This document shows, in pieces, positions 1 through 9,622 of a stretch of DNA of 64,000 nucleotides. The stretch is from Polynucleobacter sp. TSB-Sco08W16 (GTDB lineage: Bacteria; Pseudomonadota; Gammaproteobacteria; Burkholderiales; Burkholderiaceae): positions 1,798,001-1,862,000 of the forward strand of contig NZ_CP061291.1 of assembly GCF_018687455.1 (NCBI RefSeq), in the 5' to 3' direction. Position numbers and translations under genes: made by a program. Positions within the stretch are counted from its first letter, which is position 1. Each line of letters starts with the position of its first letter. The notes beneath the pieces are model-generated. The model was not told the DNA's origin. It ran no database searches and was given only the letters and a program-made list of their open reading frames with translations.

Positions 1-497
1 GCACTTGCGTGATTACGCTTTGTGCTTGACATCGGCACTTTGCCCATCTCGCTAATGCGCCACCCTTCAAAATCACTCAGTAGCTCAGGTGTAATGTTGT
101 CTAGTGTGTAGTTGCCAAAAAACGGAATGAGATATTTATTGATCGCAAATGTGTAATCACGATATGTTCGTCTGCCAGTTTTGTTTTCCAAAGCTTGCGC
201 CATATTCGCTAACTCATCTATTGCTAACTGCTTAAATGTTTTTGTGCTTGGCGCCAAACCTGCTTCTGTTTTTACTTGCACGGTTTGATAAATGTAAATT
301 GCGTTTGCTTTTGCTTCTTCTAAGTTTGCTGTGTTCGTAGATTGTGAGTGCCACTTGTTGTTTGCTAACTTAAATCGCACTTGCCACTGCGTCGAGCTAG
401 AACGCTTATACAGCGTGGCTTTGCCGTCCATCAGCTTTATACGCTTCTCAGCGTCAGCATCTATTTGCTTGTGAAGAATTTGTTGTAGTAATGACAT
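1..497 (-). CDS. Partial phage-type tyrosine integrase, N-terminal part
   Basis: A frame opens at an ATG at 497 and runs without a stop to the left edge (165 codons), so only the N-terminal part is visible. Residues ~28-75 (SSSTQWQVRFKL and following) resemble the arm-type DNA-binding region of phage integrases. Residues ~95-165, with YRDYTFAINKYLIPFFG, look like the helical core-binding domain that precedes the catalytic domain. The catalytic R-H-R-Y residues would lie outside the window, so activity cannot be judged. The start lies 145 bp from the 3' end of ttcA, the usual position of an integrase at the end of an integrated element. No flanking repeat can be checked here. Confidence 0.72.
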   Translation of the reverse strand, partial: MSLLQQILHKQIDADAEKRIKLMDGKATLYKRSSSTQWQVRFKLANNKWHSQSTNTANLEEAKANAIYIYQTVQVKTEAGLAPSTKTFKQLAIDELANMAQALENKTGRRTYRDYTFAINKYLIPFFGNYTLDNITPELLSDFEGWRISEMGKVPMSSTKRNHAS

Positions 498-642
498 GCA
501 CGCAAGTGTGCTGTCATCTTAAAAATATTGCGACTGCGAATGCGTGTGTCTGTTGTCGCAAACCCACGACTAGCCACGCACCGCGACGCGAGAAGAACTA
601 AATGATTTGTGAAATAAAAAAACTAACAGCCTTATAGAACGA

Positions 643-1554
643 TTACGACAAGGTGCGCTTATAAGTCCCTTGAATGAGGGTTCCACAAGCCAATTCGTCC
701 ATTTCAGTCTCATCGATTGCCTTATCGCCCGAAGATCTGGCAGCAATTCCAGTTAACTCGGTAGAAATCTCTAAATTTTGGAAATCAAAAGCTTCGCCAT
801 CCATTAGATGGGAGGGAACAATGTGATGCATTGAGCGAAATAAATTCTCTACTCGGCCAGGAAACTTCTTTTCCCAATCCCGGAGCATCTCTTTCATTAC
901 TTGGCGCTGCAAATTAGGCTGACTGCCGCATAAATCACAAGGAATGATTGGGAAGTTCATATCACCAGCGTAACGCTCTAATAATTTTTCTGGCACGTAA
1001 GCAAGCGGCCTAATCACAATATGCTTGCCATCATCTGAGCGCAGCTTAGGCGGCATCCCTTTAAGCTTGCCCGCATAAAACATATTGAGCATCAATGTTT
1101 CTAGAATGTCATCGCGATGATGTCCTAAAGCAATCTTGGTAGCACCCAACTCATCAGCAACCCGATACAAAATACCGCGACGCAAACGTGAACATAAACC
1201 GCAAGTTGTTTTACCTTCTGGAATAACTCTCTTCACAATGCTATATGTGTCTTGTTCTTCAATATGAAAAGGGATATTCAGGCTCTTAAGGTAATTGGGT
1301 AATATCTCTGCAGGAAAGTTGGGTTGCTTTTGATCTAAGTTGACTGCAACAATTTCAAAATGAATTGGCGCGCGCTCGCGCAACTTCATCAGGATATCGA
1401 GCATGGCGTAGCTATCTTTACCGCCCGATACGCACACCATTACCTTATCGCCATCTTCAATCATGCCAAAGTCACCAATAGCTTGCCCCACTAAGCGACA
1501 GAGTTTCTTCTCTAGCTTATTTTCCTCAAAGACGACTTTGCGAATATCACCCAT
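643..1554 (-). CDS. ttcA: tRNA 2-thiocytidine(32) synthetase TtcA
   Basis: 303 aa. Cytoplasmic enzyme that activates C32 of certain tRNAs with ATP and replaces its oxygen with sulfur, using a [4Fe-4S] cluster. The PP-loop motif SGGKDS is at residues 43-48. The cluster-type cysteines are visible as CGLC (118-121) and CDLC (206-209). Length is close to the E. coli protein (311 aa). The C-terminal ~40 residues (from about [10 protein letters not shown]) show no motif I can place. ATG start; folB lies 33 bp upstream on the same strand. The 3' end faces the integrase fragment. Confidence 0.95.
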   Translation of the reverse strand: MGDIRKVVFEENKLEKKLCRLVGQAIGDFGMIEDGDKVMVCVSGGKDSYAMLDILMKLRERAPIHFEIVAVNLDQKQPNFPAEILPNYLKSLNIPFHIEEQDTYSIVKRVIPEGKTTCGLCSRLRRGILYRVADELGATKIALGHHRDDILETLMLNMFYAGKLKGMPPKLRSDDGKHIVIRPLAYVPEKLLERYAGDMNFPIIPCDLCGSQPNLQRQVMKEMLRDWEKKFPGRVENLFRSMHHIVPSHLMDGEAFDFQNLEISTELTGIAARSSGDKAIDETEMDELACGTLIQGTYKRTLS

Positions 1555-1587
1555 AGCAATTGAATTCTTCTTTTTTACTCTGAACTT

Positions 1588-1983
1588 TTAAACTGACTTC
1601 ATTCGAAACATCTCAACACCCACCGAGTGACAGTCAGGATAAACATCTGGCTTGGCAGTGCTTACTCGTGCAGCCAATACCTTGGGATGCTGCAACATAG
1701 CCGAAACGATATCGTCACAAAAGGTTTCCTGTAGCTGAATATGGCCTTGAGAAGCACGTGCCTTAATGGTCTCACGCATAAAGTCGTAATCAACCACTTC
1801 ATCCAATTGATCGTTTGCTGGCGTATTCACAGCCAGTGGGATATACAAATCTACATTCAGAATGACGCGTTGTTCTGCTTTCTTCTCAAAATCATGCACT
1901 CCAATATTGATATAGATCTCATAGTCACGCAAAAATAAGCGGCGACAATCAATGAGGGCGGGGTGAGAAAGAATAGCGTGCAT
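1588..1983 (-). CDS. folB: Dihydroneopterin aldolase
   Basis: 131 aa, the usual FolB length. It cleaves 7,8-dihydroneopterin to 6-hydroxymethyl-dihydropterin in folate synthesis. The family opening is clear (LFLRDYEIYINIGVHDFEKKAEQ), followed by NVDLYIPL and the segment VVDYDFMRETI. The C-terminal AARVSTAKPDVYPDCHSVGVEM also fits. It is 22 bp downstream of the pterin-reductase-like gene and upstream of ttcA, probably one transcription unit; the pairing supports a pterin/folate role for both. Confidence 0.93.
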   Translation of the reverse strand: MHAILSHPALIDCRRLFLRDYEIYINIGVHDFEKKAEQRVILNVDLYIPLAVNTPANDQLDEVVDYDFMRETIKARASQGHIQLQETFCDDIVSAMLQHPKVLAARVSTAKPDVYPDCHSVGVEMFRMKSV

Positions 1984-2005
1984 AAATAATGGCTTTATAA
2001 ATTTT

Positions 2006-2815
2006 CTAATTTGTTTTAAACATCACATCACGTGATGAGGGCAATAAATGTTGGCCGCCGTCTACATAGAGAGTAGTGCCGGTAATGGCATTGGAGTCTG
2101 CTAAAAATACTGCCGCCTTAGCAATGTCTATGGGCGTAGAGGATTTACCAAGCGGAGTCATTTGATGGGCTTTAGAGAAACCATCCTCTGTTTGATCTCC
2201 GGAAAGCAGGGAAATTCCTGGCGCAAGCCCAACCACCCTAAGGATGGGAGCAAAATCCATCGCCAACACCTCAACCGAAGTTGCCAGTGCGGCTTTAGAT
2301 AAGGTATACGATAAATAATCTGGATTGAGATTGATGAGCTTTTGATCCAAGAGTTGAATAACCGATGGAAGAACATCTGATTTAGTGAGATTATTTTTTT
2401 GGTACTCAAACATTAACTGAGATAACAAAATGGGTGCAGCTAAATTTATTTGCATGTGATCTTGCAAGCTTTTTGTACTCAGAGGTGAAGCAGAATTTGC
2501 GCGATCATATTCAAAAATAGATGCGCTATTTACTAAGCAATGTAAATTGGGAAACTGCTTGCTTACGTCCACAAAGAGTGCCTTAACAGCTTGCTCATTC
2601 GCCAAATCAGCCTGAAACGCATTAGCCTTCACACCAAGACCAAGAATTTGCGCTAACGTTTCTTGGGCTTCTTGCTCAGATCGCCCATAATGAACTGCCA
2701 CATCCCACCCTTGACGAGCAAAATGCAAGGCAATTTCTCGACCCAGACGCTTAGCGGCGCCAGTCACTAAAACTGCTTTTTGTTGCGAGGGCGGGTTGGT
2801 TGAACTAGGGTTCAA
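2006..2815 (-). CDS. Short-chain dehydrogenase, pteridine reductase/FolM-like
   Basis: 269 aa Rossmann-fold SDR. The NADP(H) motif VTGAAKRLGREIALHFA has the basic residues typical of pteridine and dihydromonapterin reductases. Substrate-site residues are NSAS near residue 110 and the YTLSK active-site motif near residue 178. The C-terminal TGTTLYVDGG is classical. The start is TTG at 2815; no ATG or GTG fits before the nucleotide-binding motif, and the Shine-Dalgarno is weak. The neighbour folB favours a reduced-pterin role, but the exact substrate is inferred. The start lies only 25 bp from the divergent methyltransferase gene. Confidence 0.82.
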   Translation of the reverse strand: MNPSSTNPPSQQKAVLVTGAAKRLGREIALHFARQGWDVAVHYGRSEQEAQETLAQILGLGVKANAFQADLANEQAVKALFVDVSKQFPNLHCLVNSASIFEYDRANSASPLSTKSLQDHMQINLAAPILLSQLMFEYQKNNLTKSDVLPSVIQLLDQKLINLNPDYLSYTLSKAALATSVEVLAMDFAPILRVVGLAPGISLLSGDQTEDGFSKAHQMTPLGKSSTPIDIAKAAVFLADSNAITGTTLYVDGGQHLLPSSRDVMFKTN

Positions 2816-2840
2816 TTAAATTCTCTTAGACTAGCGAGCT

Positions 2841-4028
2841 ATGGATATTACCTTGACCAGCCTTGAAACGGAGCACAGCGAGCTTCTGAAGGCCAAAATA
2901 GCCTCTCAAATAGCCTCTCAAGGCGGCTGGATCCCCTTTTCTCGTTATATGGATCTGGCCTTATACGAGCCTGGCATGGGCTACTACAGCGCCGGAGCCC
3001 ATAAACTGGGCTCTGGGGGTGACTTCACTACCGCGCCTGAGCTGAGCCCTTTATTTGGGGCGGCTATCTGCTCCACCCTGATTCCCATCCTGGAGGGGCT
3101 CCAAGCGCAGGGACTACCCACCCAAATCCTTGAATTTGGAGCAGGCACTGGCAAATTAGCCTCCTCCATCTTGACCCGTCTACAGGATCTGGATTTCACA
3201 CTCGATTGCTACGACATTGTGGAAATTTCGCCGGACTTGGCACAACGCCAACAAGAACACATTAGCAAAACGATTGCACATTTGCATAGCCAAACTCAAT
3301 GTCATTGGTTAAGCGAGTTACCCAAGGATTTCAAAGGAATCATTTTGGCAAACGAAGTTCTCGATGCGATTCCTTGTGATGCCATCATTTATCACAATGG
3401 ATTTTGGCATTGGCATGGGGTTTCTTTTGAGAACAATAAACTCATCTGGAAAACAGGTGACCCTGTCACGCAGGAGCTACTTCCCGAGAGCTTAATCCAT
3501 GGAAGCTTCTCAGACGGCTATGTAACTGAATTACATACGCCCGCAAATGCATGGATACGTCAAGTTGCAAGCCATCTTCATAGCGGCTTGTTTTTAACGT
3601 TTGATTATGGCTTTCCAGAGAACGAGTACTACCATCCGCAAAGACTTGAGGGGACGTTAATGGCGCACCATCGTCATCATGCTATCCAAGATCCATTTCA
3701 CCTCCCCGGTCTATGTGACTTAACTAGTCATGTGGAGTGGTCACAAATTGCTCGTAATGCTCTTGCTGAAAATGTGGATGATGTTTACCTGACAAACCAA
3801 GCCGCCTATTTGCTCGATGCAGGCATTGGTGATATCGCTCTTGAAATCGGCGATCCAAGCAATCCAGAAATTTTCTTGCCCATCTCAAATGCATTACAAA
3901 AGCTTTTGTCTGAAGCAGAGATGGGTGAATTATTTAAGGCGTTTGCATTCTCTAAAAACCTAGATCAGCTTTTGCCAGGATATGTGCTAGAGGATCTACC
4001 CGGACTTCGCGGTAGAAATCGACTGTAA
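2841..4028 (+). CDS. SAM-dependent methyltransferase, MidA/NDUFAF7 family (DUF185)
   Basis: 395 aa. The family opening GGWIPFSRYMDLALYEPGMGYYS near residues 33-55 and the SAM-binding ILEFGAGTGKLA near residue 100 are clear. VILANEVLDAIPCD-like motif (residues ~170-182) is also typical. The eukaryotic and Dictyostelium relatives methylate a complex I subunit and are needed for complex I assembly; the bacterial role is less certain. A complex I NDUFA9-like gene lies two genes away, which is suggestive only. It converges with cca, 3 bp between stops. Confidence 0.88.
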   Translation: MDITLTSLETEHSELLKAKIASQIASQGGWIPFSRYMDLALYEPGMGYYSAGAHKLGSGGDFTTAPELSPLFGAAICSTLIPILEGLQAQGLPTQILEFGAGTGKLASSILTRLQDLDFTLDCYDIVEISPDLAQRQQEHISKTIAHLHSQTQCHWLSELPKDFKGIILANEVLDAIPCDAIIYHNGFWHWHGVSFENNKLIWKTGDPVTQELLPESLIHGSFSDGYVTELHTPANAWIRQVASHLHSGLFLTFDYGFPENEYYHPQRLEGTLMAHHRHHAIQDPFHLPGLCDLTSHVEWSQIARNALAENVDDVYLTNQAAYLLDAGIGDIALEIGDPSNPEIFLPISNALQKLLSEAEMGELFKAFAFSKNLDQLLPGYVLEDLPGLRGRNRL

Positions 4029-4031
4029 GGC

Positions 4032-5159
4032 TTAAGCGTCGAGAGCTGAGGCAATAGCAGCCAATCTGGCTACTTCAAATGCACTGCCAATACGCTCGCC
4101 ATTAGAGCGATCGTGTGCTTCAACCCCAGCAATGATCTCGGCAGTATTCAGCGCTTGTGCATCGCGCATTGATTGAATGAGTGGCGTTACTTTTAATCCA
4201 ATTTTGTCCGCAAGATCTAAAAGTGCTTGACCACGAGCAGGCTTACGCCAAACATCAGCACGATTAAACCAAGCCAATACATCAAGCGCCCGAAAGGCGT
4301 CCTTACTTTTAATCAAGAATGCAATCAGTTCGCTAAAGATTTCACAAAAGTCGCGAGTCTCAATAGGCATTCGTACATGCTCAGCCCATGACCGAATTTC
4401 TGCTGCAGGTACATGCATCAAAATAATTGCGCAGCGCGCATCAAGACTATTTCCCAGTGAATCTAAATGGGTAATTAACTCTTCACGAAATTCTTCTTGC
4501 GCAAGTTGTGTATTGACTGTTGGCGAAAGAATTGTTCTTGCTGCACCAGTATCTAACAATATTTGAAGCATATGCATCGGCTTGCTAGCAATCAATCCTC
4601 TGGCTAACTCTTGCCATATTCGCTCAGCTGAAAGCGCGTTTAACTCACCCGACTGAACAATTGCCTTTAATGCAAGCATTGTTTCGTCAGCAACTTTGAA
4701 TGCGGGGAAACGTGCTGCAAAACGAGCAATACGCAACAGGCGCAAAGGATCCTCTGCAAATGCATCCGATACATGGCGAAATATCTTGGCAGCTAAATCG
4801 TCTTGACCGTTGTACGGATCAATAATCGACCCCACCAAGGCTCCATCGGAATCCACCTCTCTTGCCATTGCATTAATTGTTAAGTCACGACGTTGTAAGT
4901 CTTGCTCCAAAGTGACTGATGGATCGGCATAAAAATGAAATCCCTTGTATCCCTTACCAGTTTTACGTTCAGTTCGAGCCAGAGCGTATTCGGCCTGAGT
5001 CTCTGGGTGTAAAAAGACTGGGAAATCTTTTCCTACTGGACGAAAGCCTTTGGTAATCATCTCCTCTACGCTAGAGCCCACCACCACATAGTCAATATCG
5101 TGGATTGGCAAACCCATTAAGGCGTCTCGAATGGCTCCGCCTACAGCGTAAATCTTCAT
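4032..5159 (-). CDS. cca: CCA-adding tRNA nucleotidyltransferase lacking an HD domain
   Basis: 375 aa. Builds or repairs the 3' CCA of tRNAs from CTP and ATP. Class II motifs are complete: [10 protein letters not shown] at the N terminus, metal-binding D21 and D23 in [19 protein letters not shown] near residue 90, and [15 protein letters not shown] near residue 190. E. coli Cca is 412 aa and carries an HD phosphohydrolase domain. Here the matching stretch reads [19 protein letters not shown], and the catalytic His-Asp and following glycine/histidine loop are missing. It should add CCA but lack the phosphatase/phosphodiesterase activities. The start overlaps the upstream stop by 1 bp (TAATG). 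Confidence 0.93.
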   Translation of the reverse strand: MKIYAVGGAIRDALMGLPIHDIDYVVVGSSVEEMITKGFRPVGKDFPVFLHPETQAEYALARTERKTGKGYKGFHFYADPSVTLEQDLQRRDLTINAMAREVDSDGALVGSIIDPYNGQDDLAAKIFRHVSDAFAEDPLRLLRIARFAARFPAFKVADETMLALKAIVQSGELNALSAERIWQELARGLIASKPMHMLQILLDTGAARTILSPTVNTQLAQEEFREELITHLDSLGNSLDARCAIILMHVPAAEIRSWAEHVRMPIETRDFCEIFSELIAFLIKSKDAFRALDVLAWFNRADVWRKPARGQALLDLADKIGLKVTPLIQSMRDAQALNTAEIIAGVEAHDRSNGERIGSAFEVARLAAIASALDA

Positions 5160-6067
5160 TACTGCATACCTTCCAAGCTACGACGACTCATTTTGAAGAC
5201 CTCTACCAATGCATCCGTACCGTTCATGGGTAATACATTAGGCTGTTGCATGGATGCAATGTTATCGCGAGACATAAGAGTTGGGACAGGTAAGAGCTCA
5301 AATGCTAGAGCTTGCAAATATCCCACAAATCCTGGCACCGGGATAATTACGCATGAGGTTTTCACTTTGCGCGCTGCAAATTCAACAATCTCTTTTAAGG
5401 TGTATATCTTTGGACCCACTAAATCATAAGACTGGTGAATAGTCTGGGGCATAGATAATGCTTTTACAAATGCGCCTGCTACGTCATCAACGCTCACTGG
5501 CTGAAACTTTGCCTGATAGTTGGCTAAAGGCATCACTGGCAATAATTTAGTGAGCTTAGCAAATAAGTTTGTGAATTGATCTTGCGCTCCAAAAATTACT
5601 GAGGGTCTAAATATCGTCCAATCCAAGCCGCTGGCCTTTACCGCTGCCTCACCATCGCCCTTACTACGCTGATACATTGAGGGCCCCTTAGAATCAGCGC
5701 CAAGCGCACTCATATGTAAATAGCGCTTCACTCCATGCAGCTGCATTGCGGTAATAATATTTTTAGGCAAATCAATATGAGCTGACCTAAATACTTCGCC
5801 ATAAGGCTTGGCAGGCTTATCGTGCAGTACACCAACCAGATTGATTACGGCACCTTTAGGCTTTACTCGCGCGCAAAGATTTTGTAACTCATCAAACTCA
5901 TGAATGTCCGCCTCTTCAATATGTACTTTAGGCAGCGTACGTAAATCGCGACCTGTAGCAAGATGGCCAGATGGAATTAATACTGAGTAACCAGCTGCTT
6001 GTAGTTGTGCAGCTAAAACACGCCCTACAAATCCGTTACCGCCAATCAGCAAAATATCGTATTGCAT
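5159..6067 (-). CDS. NAD(P)-binding oxidoreductase, complex I NDUFA9-like family
   Basis: 302 aa atypical extended SDR. The dinucleotide-binding motif [14 protein letters not shown] is at residues ~9-22. The active-site Tyr-x-x-x-Lys appears as YQRSKGDGE near residue 130, followed by [11 protein letters not shown]. This family includes the accessory complex I subunit NDUFA9 and bacterial UDP-sugar-epimerase-like proteins. Function in bacteria is not settled. It is translationally coupled to cca and follows the lytic transglycosylase by 22 bp. Confidence 0.85.
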   Translation of the reverse strand: MQYDILLIGGNGFVGRVLAAQLQAAGYSVLIPSGHLATGRDLRTLPKVHIEEADIHEFDELQNLCARVKPKGAVINLVGVLHDKPAKPYGEVFRSAHIDLPKNIITAMQLHGVKRYLHMSALGADSKGPSMYQRSKGDGEAAVKASGLDWTIFRPSVIFGAQDQFTNLFAKLTKLLPVMPLANYQAKFQPVSVDDVAGAFVKALSMPQTIHQSYDLVGPKIYTLKEIVEFAARKVKTSCVIIPVPGFVGYLQALAFELLPVPTLMSRDNIASMQQPNVLPMNGTDALVEVFKMSRRSLEGMQ

Positions 6068-6089
6068 GGAATCCTTGGTTTAAGTATGT

Positions 6090-8051
6090 TTAAGGTAATT
6101 CAGATGGTGTTGCCGCTTTTGGAGTAATGACGCCTAAACGCTGCTTAAGTGACTGTGCCTGGCCATTCATGACTGATGAGTAGTAATTTGCATTAGACAG
6201 GACATTCTTCACATATGTACGAGTTTCGTTAAATGGAATCGTTTCTGCAAAAATTGCACCCTCAGTTGGGCCGTTAAGCTTCTCACGCCAAGCCTTAGAA
6301 CGAGAGGGGCCAGCGTTATAGGCCGCAGAAGCCAAGACCCATGAACCATCAAGATCAATCAAAACCATATTGAGATAGTTACTTCCCAGCATCAGATTCG
6401 TATTGGTATCTGCCAACTTATCATTGGTGTAATTAGTCATGCCAATTTTCTTGGCGACATACTTTGCTGTATTGGGCATCACTTGCATTAATCCCGCAGC
6501 ACCGACAGATGAAGAAGCATTCATGATGAAACGTGATTCTTGACGGATAAGACCATAGGCCCAAGCAAGATTCAAATCAATCTGTTTTGCAATAGGAGAA
6601 AGTTCATCGCGATAAGGTGTTGGATAGCGCAGACTAAAGTCATGTTCCTGCTTAGTGCGATCAGCAGTATTCACTACGCGATCATATAAATTTACCCGCT
6701 TGGCATATTCAGCAGCCGCGAGTAATTGCCTGTCACTCATATTTCGTAACTCCCAATTCCACTCGCGATTACCTTCAAAGCGTAAATTCATGGCATACAA
6801 ACGCTCGCCTCTCACAAAGCCCTTGCGGCTTCCCATTGCATCAATCTCTTGCTCAGTCACTTTAGTGCGTGTTGGGGCATGATTTGATTTACCCAACTCT
6901 TCACGGGCTAACTGGCCATAAAAATTGTATTGCTCAGCAATGAGCTCAAAACTTTCTTTTGCTTTTGCATCCTGTCCATCTGCTTTTAAAGCGCGGCCGT
7001 ACCAATAAGTCCAGGCAGGATCCTTACTGCGTACAGCAGGATTCATACCATCGATAGCATTCTTAACCAGGGTCCAATCCTTAGCGCGCAGCCCTGCCCG
7101 CACCTTCCATTCTTGCGACTCAACTGACAATAGTTCGTTATATCCAAGCTCTTGTTGCAGGCGATATGCATCATCCGCATTGGGATCTAACTTCTTCGCT
7201 AAAAATTGCCCAATCACACCCCAAGCTACGGCTTGATTCTCTTTGCTAAAGCGCGAAGATGTTTGTAAAAAATCGCGATAGGCTTTTGATGGGTCAGCCT
7301 TAGCTGCCTTCACAATATCTGCAATCGGATCATCTCCACCAAGACGCTTAGCCATGGTGTCAAAACCCTTTTCACTCGCAGCCCGACCAATTGCCTTCGC
7401 CTCACTTGGCGTCATTCCACCCGCCGCCACTAAGGACGGTACGAGCTCCTGGCATGCCTGACCGAAATAACTCGGGTCCAATAGCACTGAACGTGAATCC
7501 ATTGCCAACTTAGTAGGATTCTCGCCTTGAGATAACTTCGATAGCAAGGAATAACACTTCACCTGCGTGTCATCATCCAACACAAATTTTGCGTACTCCA
7601 CATCAAAACGTGCCCAATCTTTACGCTTACCAAGCACTAGCAACCAATCATTACGCAGCCGATCAGCTAAGGCAGTGCCTTGATATTGATTGAGAAAGGC
7701 AACTACTTGTGCGTCTGCGGCGTAATCATTGCGCGCACCACCAGCGCTATCAAACAATTGCGGTTTGATACGGAAATAGGCAACATAGTCATCAAAAGGA
7801 TAGTTGGCTAAATTAGATGACAACTGCTGCGTACGAAAAACATCATTTTTTTTCGCAGCCTCGCGCAAATCGATAAACATACGATCGGTGTCAGTAATTT
7901 CAGCCGGAGCAGCTTTGCTTTCATAGGATTTAGGTAAATGTGGCTTTTTTACTTTTTCAGCAAATGCCTGGGGCGCACTTAGGGCTAGACCCAAAACGAA
8001 AATTTTGGCCCATTGACAACATATCCGCATTTTTAACTTCTTTTCCACCAT
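6090..8051 (-). CDS. slt: Soluble lytic murein transglycosylase (Slt70 type)
   Basis: 653 aa periplasmic enzyme that cleaves peptidoglycan between MurNAc and GlcNAc with 1,6-anhydro product. Residues ~9-31 form a signal peptide ending near AFA. A long alpha-helical superhelix region (residues ~50-450) is followed by the GEWL-like domain: catalytic Glu at residue 505 in RQESRF, then GAAGLMQVMPNTA, NLMLGSNYLNMVL and ASAAYNAGPSR. The ATG at 8051 has an AGGG element 4 nt upstream. It is divergent from the cyclo-ligase gene and probably heads the unit continuing into the NDUFA9-like gene and cca. Confidence 0.93.
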   Translation of the reverse strand: MVEKKLKMRICCQWAKIFVLGLALSAPQAFAEKVKKPHLPKSYESKAAPAEITDTDRMFIDLREAAKKNDVFRTQQLSSNLANYPFDDYVAYFRIKPQLFDSAGGARNDYAADAQVVAFLNQYQGTALADRLRNDWLLVLGKRKDWARFDVEYAKFVLDDDTQVKCYSLLSKLSQGENPTKLAMDSRSVLLDPSYFGQACQELVPSLVAAGGMTPSEAKAIGRAASEKGFDTMAKRLGGDDPIADIVKAAKADPSKAYRDFLQTSSRFSKENQAVAWGVIGQFLAKKLDPNADDAYRLQQELGYNELLSVESQEWKVRAGLRAKDWTLVKNAIDGMNPAVRSKDPAWTYWYGRALKADGQDAKAKESFELIAEQYNFYGQLAREELGKSNHAPTRTKVTEQEIDAMGSRKGFVRGERLYAMNLRFEGNREWNWELRNMSDRQLLAAAEYAKRVNLYDRVVNTADRTKQEHDFSLRYPTPYRDELSPIAKQIDLNLAWAYGLIRQESRFIMNASSSVGAAGLMQVMPNTAKYVAKKIGMTNYTNDKLADTNTNLMLGSNYLNMVLIDLDGSWVLASAAYNAGPSRSKAWREKLNGPTEGAIFAETIPFNETRTYVKNVLSNANYYSSVMNGQAQSLKQRLGVITPKAATPSELP

Positions 8052-8126
8052 CTAACCCTATATCGATGAGTTCAGCATTTACTTTGCAATAACTTGATTA
8101 CTATATCTCTTAATTTTCGCCTGATA

Positions 8127-8753
8127 ATGCTTGATATGCACGGTAATTCACCAAAAACTCTTCGCCAAGAACTATTAAAGCAACGCACGGAATTTGCAGG
8201 GGGAGAAAATTACACCCAAATTGCAGCTACCGTCATTGCTAACTTAAATCAGTTTCTGGTAACAGAGGGAAAATTCTTATCTTCTATCGCACTCTATTGG
8301 CCCATTCAAGATGAACTAGATTTGCGCCCCACATTAATTTCTTGGGCAAAAGATACAGCCCATTGCACATTGACTCTTCCATTTGCTCGCCCCGATAAGC
8401 GCCTTGATTTTTATCAATGGAAAGATGGGGATAAGCTGATTCCTAGCAAACACGGAGTACCAGAACCGGATCCAAGTAATTTAGATAGACCAGCTATTGA
8501 TCCTGATTGCATCCTCATACCGTGTGTAGGCTGGTCAAGCTCAAGCGTTAATGGTGAAACACATTATTGGCGCTTAGGTTATGGCGGTGGCTATTTTGAT
8601 CGAACGCTGGCTGATCTTAGAAAGAAAAATCCCAAGCTTATTTGCATTGGGATTGGGTTTGATTGGCAGAAATTAGATGATTCTCAATGGTCAGCTCAAA
8701 CGCATGATGAGCCTTTAGATATGCTGCTGACGGAGTCTGGTTTACATCGTTAA
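8127..8753 (+). CDS. 5-formyltetrahydrofolate cyclo-ligase
   Basis: 208 aa from the ATG at 8127. It converts 5-formyl-THF to 5,10-methenyl-THF with ATP, returning a stored folate to the one-carbon pool. Diagnostic motifs are the basic N terminus (TLRQELLKQR), the ILIPCVGW strand and the glycine-rich YGGGYFDRTL near residue 165. A TTG at 8094 would add 11 residues but leaves very little room for a promoter, and no start here has a good Shine-Dalgarno. It converges with metF with a single base between the stops. Confidence 0.9.
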   Translation: MLDMHGNSPKTLRQELLKQRTEFAGGENYTQIAATVIANLNQFLVTEGKFLSSIALYWPIQDELDLRPTLISWAKDTAHCTLTLPFARPDKRLDFYQWKDGDKLIPSKHGVPEPDPSNLDRPAIDPDCILIPCVGWSSSSVNGETHYWRLGYGGGYFDRTLADLRKKNPKLICIGIGFDWQKLDDSQWSAQTHDEPLDMLLTESGLHR

Positions 8754-8754
8754 A

Positions 8755-9585
8755 TTACTTTGTTAAATCCAAGTTATCAGCAATCGCTAAAACAGCATCC
8801 GCTTGATTCAAAGAGTAGAAATGCAAGCCTGGTGCCCCAGCGGTCAACAGTTGATCACATAGATCTGTTACTACCTCTTCACCAAATGCGCGAATGGATG
8901 CAATATCGTCGCCATAAGATTGCAAGCGCAAACGAATCCAACGTGGAATCTCTGCACCACAAGCATCAGAAAAGCGTAACAACTGCGTGCTGTTGGTAAT
9001 CGGCATAATGCCGGCAATGACGGGTTGAGTTACCCCTGAGTCATAAGCCTCGTCAACAAAACGAAAGTAAGCATCCGTGTTGTAAAAGTACTGCGTCACA
9101 GCGGAGTTGGCGCCTGCCTTCATCTTTTGTACAAAGAAATCGACATCGCTTGCAGGCGACTTGGCCTGTGGATGGGTCTCTGGATAGGCGGCTACATCAA
9201 TATGAAACCAATCACCTGTTTCAGTTCGAATAAATTCCACTAATTCGTTAGCGTGATGGAATTCACCATACTGACCCATGCCCGATGGTAAGTCGCCACG
9301 CAAAGCCACAATCCGCTTCACACCCAAAGCCTGATACTGCTTGAGCATCTCTCTCACACTTTCACGTGAACTACCAACACAAGATAAGTGGGGAGCAACT
9401 GCAGCGCCTGCAGCATGTATATCGCTCACCACCTTTAATGTGCCAGATTGAGTAGAGCCACCGGCCCCAAAGGTCACGGAATAAAACGAGGGCTTGAGTG
9501 TTTCGCTGAAACGCTCACGCACTAGATGCAACTTATTCTCACCTTCAGGTGTTTTTGGAGGAAAGAATTCGACGCTTAATTCCAT
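8755..9585 (-). CDS. metF: 5,10-methylenetetrahydrofolate reductase
   Basis: 276 aa FAD-dependent reductase making 5-methyl-THF for methionine synthesis. The opening SVEFFPPKTPEGE, the SVTFGAGGSTQSGT block near residue 37, ALRGDLP near residue 96 and the TQYFYN motif near residue 165 are typical of MetF. It is the second gene behind ahcY, 37 bp downstream on the same strand, with no terminator between. It is therefore expected to be controlled by the SAH riboswitch, tying methyl-THF supply to SAH removal. Confidence 0.95.
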   Translation of the reverse strand: MELSVEFFPPKTPEGENKLHLVRERFSETLKPSFYSVTFGAGGSTQSGTLKVVSDIHAAGAAVAPHLSCVGSSRESVREMLKQYQALGVKRIVALRGDLPSGMGQYGEFHHANELVEFIRTETGDWFHIDVAAYPETHPQAKSPASDVDFFVQKMKAGANSAVTQYFYNTDAYFRFVDEAYDSGVTQPVIAGIMPITNSTQLLRFSDACGAEIPRWIRLRLQSYGDDIASIRAFGEEVVTDLCDQLLTAGAPGLHFYSLNQADAVLAIADNLDLTK

Positions 9586-9622
9586 GATTTTGGGCCTAGG
9601 TATCTATTGAACAGTGATTGGA

